DNA of 64,000 bases, taken from assembly GCF_003072465.1 (NCBI RefSeq), contig NZ_CP025628.1, forward strand, positions 455,501 to 519,500, written 5' to 3'. Within the stretch, counting starts at the first letter, position 1. Each line of letters begins with the position of its first letter. The stretch comes from Candidatus Kinetoplastibacterium sorsogonicusi. GTDB lineage: Bacteria; Pseudomonadota; Gammaproteobacteria; Burkholderiales; Burkholderiaceae_B. The translations under genes were made by a program, and so were the position numbers. Positions 58,992 to 64,000 of this stretch are shown here, piece by piece. The notes beneath the pieces were generated by a model that saw nothing but the letters and a program-made list of their open reading frames with translations, was not told the DNA's origin and made no database searches.

Positions 58992-59711
58992 TTATTTTTC
59001 ATTATAATTGATTTTTAAACAAAAACATATCCATCCTGAAATACTGTAAAAAACAAAAATGGAAAATAAAATAATAGGAGGATTAATTTTGATGAAAGCT
59101 AACATTAATAAAAAAATCAAAATTTTGTAAAATGATAACATATGATTATATGATATATTTTTACCATTATAAAACTCAATATTAGCTAACATATTAAAAC
59201 TAGTAAAAATAGTTAAATTGATAGCCATGCAATTTACAAAAAAAATATTTGATAATTTATTATCTACACATATCCACACAAAACTAGTAATTAAACCTGC
59301 AGCAGCTGGACTTGGTAGTCCTTGGAAAAATTCTTTAATAATATTAGAATTATTAAATTTGGCTAAACGTAATGCAACAGTAGTAAGATATATAAAAGTA
59401 GCTAAATATCCAAATGTTCCTAAATTTATTAAAATATAATTATAAATTAATATAGCAGGAGCTACACCAAAAGAAACCATATCAGATAAAGAATCATATT
59501 GCTTTCCAAAATTAGACTCTGTTTTAGTTAATCTTGCTATCCTTCCATCCATTGCATCAAATAGTATAGCAATAAATATTGCTATAGAAGATATTTCAAA
59601 TTGGCAATTTATAGATTGTATTATTGAATAAAATCCAGCAAATAATGCTGCGGTAGTAAATATATTAGGCAATAAATAAATAAAGTGATAACGAGTATCT
59701 GAATCTAGCAT
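58992..59711 (-). CDS. pssA: CDP-diacylglycerol-serine O-phosphatidyltransferase
   Basis: A 239-residue membrane enzyme making phosphatidylserine. The CDP-alcohol phosphotransferase motif is complete, DAMDGRIARLTKTESNFGKQYDSLSD (the D-G-x2-A-R-x8-G-x3-D-x3-D pattern), with about seven hydrophobic segments. It feeds phosphatidylethanolamine synthesis if a decarboxylase exists; psd, often neighbouring in relatives, is not in this interval. Phospholipid head-group synthesis therefore persists even though the local fatty-acid genes do not. Confidence 0.94.
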   Translation of the reverse strand: MLDSDTRYHFIYLLPNIFTTAALFAGFYSIIQSINCQFEISSIAIFIAILFDAMDGRIARLTKTESNFGKQYDSLSDMVSFGVAPAILIYNYILINLGTFGYLATFIYLTTVALRLAKFNNSNIIKEFFQGLPSPAAAGLITSFVWICVDNKLSNIFFVNCMAINLTIFTSFNMLANIEFYNGKNISYNHMLSFYKILIFLLMLAFIKINPPIILFSIFVFYSISGWICFCLKINYNEK

Positions 59712-59758
59712 GTAAAACCTAAATGTTTAATATTCAAATATGTTTAAAAGCATAAAAT

Positions 59759-59787
59759 AGCGCGCTATTCAACTTTATTAGCGCGCT
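59759..59787 (-). terminator. Terminator after ilvC
   Basis: AGCGCGCTA (59759-59767) and TAGCGCGCT (59779-59787) form a 9-bp G/C-rich stem, extended by A/T pairs around one bulge, with an 11-base loop. ATTTTA follows on the minus strand. It lies 17 bases after the ilvC stop and ends the ilvB-ilvH-ilvC transcript. Confidence 0.7.
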
Positions 59788-59804
59788 TTTAAATATTTTA
59801 ATAT

Positions 59805-60857
<1,053 letters not shown>

Positions 60858-60871
60858 TTATTTAAAATATG

Positions 60872-61363
60872 CTATATTTTAAATATACGTTCCCCTCGAC
60901 TTATTCCAGAAACACCTGTACGTACAGTTTCTAATATATCTGTTGAATTGATAGAATCTATAAAAGACTGTAATTTATTTTGTGTTCCTGTTAACTCAAT
61001 TGTATATGACTTACAAGTAACATCAACTATTTTTCCACGAAAAATATCGGCTAAACGTTTGATTTCTTCACGATCTTTGCCAACAGCACGAACTTTTATA
61101 AGCATTAGCTCTCTTTCTATATGAATACCATCTGTCAAATTTATAACTTTAACTACATCTATTAGCCTATTTAAGTGTTTAGTTATCTGTTCAATAATTT
61201 CCTCAGACCCTATACTGACAACCGTCATTCTAGAAAGAGTTGGATCTTCTGTAGGAGAAACAGTAAGTGTTTCTATATTATAACCTCGAGCAGAAAATAA
61301 ACCAACAACTCTTGATAAAGCACCAGGTTCATTTTCCATAAGAACTGAAATTATATGCTTCAT
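60872..61363 (-). CDS. ilvH: Acetolactate synthase small (regulatory) subunit
   Basis: A 163-residue regulatory subunit with an N-terminal ACT domain (MKHIISVLMENEPGALSRVVGLFSARGYNIETLTV) that binds valine. The C-terminal half contains the FRGKIVDV and TGTQNKLQSFIDS segments. Conservation of the ACT effector site suggests valine feedback may still work. It sits 9 bases after ilvB and 50 bases before ilvC. Confidence 0.95.
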   Translation of the reverse strand: MKHIISVLMENEPGALSRVVGLFSARGYNIETLTVSPTEDPTLSRMTVVSIGSEEIIEQITKHLNRLIDVVKVINLTDGIHIERELMLIKVRAVGKDREEIKRLADIFRGKIVDVTCKSYTIELTGTQNKLQSFIDSINSTDILETVRTGVSGISRGERIFKI

Positions 61364-61372
61364 TATAGTCTC

Positions 61373-63094
61373 CTATAAGCCACTAGAAGTAGAGCTCATT
61401 ATCATTTCAGTTAACCCTCTACCAGCTTTTACCATAGGCCATACATTTTCTGTACGATCTGTTATAAAATCCATAAATACTAATCTATTTTTATATTTTG
61501 AAAATGCTTCATATAAAACTGTTTCTACATCTGCAGGTTTTTCAATTTTAATACCTATATGACCATATGCTTCAACTAATTTGACAAAATCTGGTATTGA
61601 ATCCATGTAGGATTGAGAATAACGACTACCATAATCTATTTCTTGCCATTGTCTTACCATACCTAAAAATCTATTATTTAAGCAAATAATTTTTGGAGTA
61701 AAGTTATATTGTTTACAAGTTGCTAATTCTTGAATATTCATTTGTATAGAGCCTTCTCCAGTAATAACTGCTATATCAGCTCCAGGATTAGCTTTTTGTA
61801 CTCCCATAGCATATGGTAATCCAACCCCCATAGTACCTAATCCACCAGAATTTATCCATTTACGTATATCATTAAATCCATAATATTGTGCAGCCCACAT
61901 CTGATGTTGCCCAACATCAGATGTAACAAAAGCATTACCTTTGGTAATTTCCCATAACTTTTCAATTACATATTGTGGTTTAATAACTTCAGTAGAATTA
62001 ATATATTTAATACTATATTTTTTTCTCCATTCATTTATCTGATTCCACCATTTATCAAATGATGGTATATCATATTCCAAACTATTTGTTAATTGAGAAT
62101 TAATTTCTATAAGAACATCTTTTACATTACCAACTATTGGAATATCAGCATATACTCTTTTAGATATACTAGATGGGTCTATATCTATATGAATAATCTT
62201 TCTAATATTCTTATAAAAATGGTCTACATTACCAATAACTCTATCATCAAAACGAGCACCTATAGCTACTAAAACATCACAATATTGCATAGACATATTG
62301 GCTTCATATGTGCCATGCATTCCAGGCATACCTAAATAATGCTTATCTTGAGAAGAAATAGAGCCAAGACCCATTAAAGTATTAGTACATGGTATATTCA
62401 ACTTATGAACTAATTCTCTGAGTTCTTTATCAGAATCAGAAAGTACAATACCACCACCAGTATAAATTAATGGCCTTTCAGCTGAGAGCAATAGTTGAAT
62501 AGCTTTTTTTATTTGACCTTGATGAGATTTATTGACAGGATTATAAGATCTCATTACTAAATTATATTTATTTGGTGTGTAATCACACTTAGCTAAACTT
62601 ACATCTTTAGGTATATCTATAAGTACTGGACCAGGTCTTCCTGTTTTAGCAATATAAAAAGCTCTGTGAACTATATTAGCTAAATTTTTCACATCTCTCA
62701 CTAAAAAATTATGTTTTACACATGGTCTAGTAATACCTATTGTATCACATTCTTGAAAAGCATCTTCACCTATAGCTGCAGTTGAAACTTGACCACTAAT
62801 TATAATCATAGGAATTGAATCCATATATGCTGTCGCAATACCAGTTACAGCATTTGTAGCTCCAGGACCACTAGTTACTATGCAAACACCTACTTTATTA
62901 GAGGATCTTGAGTATGCATCTGCTGCGTGTACAGCAGCTTGTTCATGTCTGACCAAAATATGTTCAAATTTTTTTTGCTTAAAAATTGCATCATAGATAT
63001 ATAAAACAGCACCACCAGGATAGCCAAAGACGTGTTCCACACCTTCCTCTGCTAAACAATGTGCTAATATATCAGAGCCATTCATCTCCATCAT
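61373..63094 (-). CDS. ilvB: Acetolactate synthase large subunit
   Basis: A 573-residue thiamine-diphosphate enzyme condensing pyruvate with pyruvate or 2-oxobutyrate. VFGYPGGAVLYIYD, the catalytic glutamate in VRHEQAAVHAADAYSR, and the ThDP motif GEGSIQMNIQEL...NNRFLGMVRQWQ are intact. The annotation could equally be ilvI, since the small subunit next to it is IlvH-like. An AAGGAATAT ribosome-binding site precedes the ATG. The divergent 382-base gap to tRNA-Ser contains two hairpins that may control the operon. Confidence 0.96.
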   Translation of the reverse strand: MMEMNGSDILAHCLAEEGVEHVFGYPGGAVLYIYDAIFKQKKFEHILVRHEQAAVHAADAYSRSSNKVGVCIVTSGPGATNAVTGIATAYMDSIPMIIISGQVSTAAIGEDAFQECDTIGITRPCVKHNFLVRDVKNLANIVHRAFYIAKTGRPGPVLIDIPKDVSLAKCDYTPNKYNLVMRSYNPVNKSHQGQIKKAIQLLLSAERPLIYTGGGIVLSDSDKELRELVHKLNIPCTNTLMGLGSISSQDKHYLGMPGMHGTYEANMSMQYCDVLVAIGARFDDRVIGNVDHFYKNIRKIIHIDIDPSSISKRVYADIPIVGNVKDVLIEINSQLTNSLEYDIPSFDKWWNQINEWRKKYSIKYINSTEVIKPQYVIEKLWEITKGNAFVTSDVGQHQMWAAQYYGFNDIRKWINSGGLGTMGVGLPYAMGVQKANPGADIAVITGEGSIQMNIQELATCKQYNFTPKIICLNNRFLGMVRQWQEIDYGSRYSQSYMDSIPDFVKLVEAYGHIGIKIEKPADVETVLYEAFSKYKNRLVFMDFITDRTENVWPMVKAGRGLTEMIMSSTSSGL

Positions 63095-63476
63095 ATATTC
63101 CTTACAATATTTAGTGTACTTATAATTATTAATATTTTATTTCAGTACATTTTAATAAAAAATTTATATTTTAGTTTGTTATCAATCAAATAAATATCAT
63201 ATTTCATTGATTAAAATACTAAATAAAGGTTCAGTATTATGACTTGTAATTTAAATACTGAATACAAATATAACAAAATTATATAGTGGAACATTTGTAC
63301 TGATATACTAATATATTGTTTAGAATAAGTATACCATTATGAATTTAAATTTGTATTTTAGATATAAATTATAATGATTCATATATAATTTATATTCATT
63401 TCAATATTAAACATATATATATTATATATGTTTAATATATAATAACCATTAAGAATAATTAAAAAAATTATTTTTT
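63095..63476. promoter_or_regulatory. ilvB / tRNA-Ser divergent region with two hairpins
   Basis: No gene is seen. One 9-bp inverted repeat (TTCAGTATT at 63230-63238, AATACTGAA at 63254-63262) lies about 140 bases upstream of ilvB. A 16-bp perfect palindrome (63404-63419 and 63423-63438, 3-base loop) lies 38 bases before the tRNA. I do not find a leader peptide rich in Ile, Val or Leu codons, so classical ilv attenuation is not supported. Confidence 0.45.
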
Positions 63477-63568
63477 GGAGAGATGACAGAGCGGCTTAAT
63501 GTACCTGACTCGAAATCAGGCGTACAACTTCTGTTGTACCGTGGGTTCAAATCCCACTCTCTCCGCCA
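63477..63568 (+). tRNA. tRNA-Ser (CGA)
   Basis: A 92-base cloverleaf. The acceptor stem GGAGAGA/TCTCTCC, anticodon stem CCTGA/TCAGG with loop CTCGAAA (anticodon CGA), a long variable arm, T-loop GGTTCAAATCC and an encoded CCA are present. It reads UCG, a rare codon here, which tRNA-Ser(UGA) could also read. It lies next to serS on the opposite strand, 18 bases away. Confidence 0.95.
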
Positions 63569-63586
63569 TATATTATATTTTGATAA

Positions 63587-64000
<414 letters not shown>

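Noticed and set aside
63095-63476. ilv attenuator with leader peptide
   Set aside because: Hairpins are present but I find no short open frame rich in Ile, Val or Leu codons preceding a terminator-antiterminator pair.

Overview
The window is a chromosome segment of a very AT-rich, reduced-genome betaproteobacterium. The gene order matches the Bordetella/Alcaligenaceae layout (tpiA-secG-tRNA-Leu-porin-nuoA..N, ispDF/mfd, trpBA-accD, rnc-era-recO behind lepB-lepA-degP, ilvBHC-pssA-rpsO-pnp, serS/tRNA-Ser). The low G+C content, decaying genes left in place, absence of mobile elements and short gaps point to an obligate endosymbiont. The best fit I can suggest is the Candidatus Kinetoplastibacterium lineage (symbionts of trypanosomatids), possibly one of its more reduced members. 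That name is inferred from gene order and protein style, not from a search.

Layout. 1-5.3 kb: pyrG (partial), ETF-ubiquinone oxidoreductase, pepA-holC and a Bax-inhibitor-1-like membrane protein. 5.4-11.8 kb: a minus-strand block recO-era-rnc-lepB-lepA-degP. 11.8-14.8 kb: the remains of the fatty-acid synthesis cluster. Only acpP and rpmF are intact; fabF and fabG survive as readable wrecks, and plsX, fabH and fabD are reduced to about 650 bp with no recognisable sequence. 15-20 kb: maf, an RsmI-like methylase, rluC and rne. 20-23 kb: trpB-trpA-accD. 23-27.5 kb: pncB, fdxA-fpr-rnfB-nth-yciB-bolA. 27.5-34 kb: ligA, a family-4 uracil-DNA glycosylase, rimI-tsaB, ahpC-ahpD, ispF-ispD. 34.1-37.6 kb: mfd. 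37.6-52.1 kb: all 14 complex I genes (nuoA-N). 52.2-56 kb: porin, tRNA-Leu(GAG), secG, tpiA, a quinone oxidoreductase. 56-64 kb: tRNA-Ser(UGA), tRNA-Leu(UAA), pnp-rpsO, pssA, ilvC-ilvH-ilvB, tRNA-Ser(CGA) and serS (partial).

How it works together. The cell keeps an aerobic electron chain entry (complex I and ETF-QO), branched-chain amino acid synthesis, the last step of tryptophan synthesis, isoprenoid precursor synthesis, NAD salvage, peroxide defence and a fair DNA-repair set (Mfd, LigA, Nth, UDG, RecO). RNase E, RNase III and PNPase are all present, with a strong hairpin between rpsO and pnp where RNase III control is expected. 

I see no CRISPR array, insertion sequence, phage or exotic defence system. 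The most informative region is the fab graveyard at 11.9-14.6 kb, where acpP has outlived its neighbours while accD remains intact 7 kb away. Regulatory structure is mostly intergenic hairpins, several of them long, AT-rich and near perfect.
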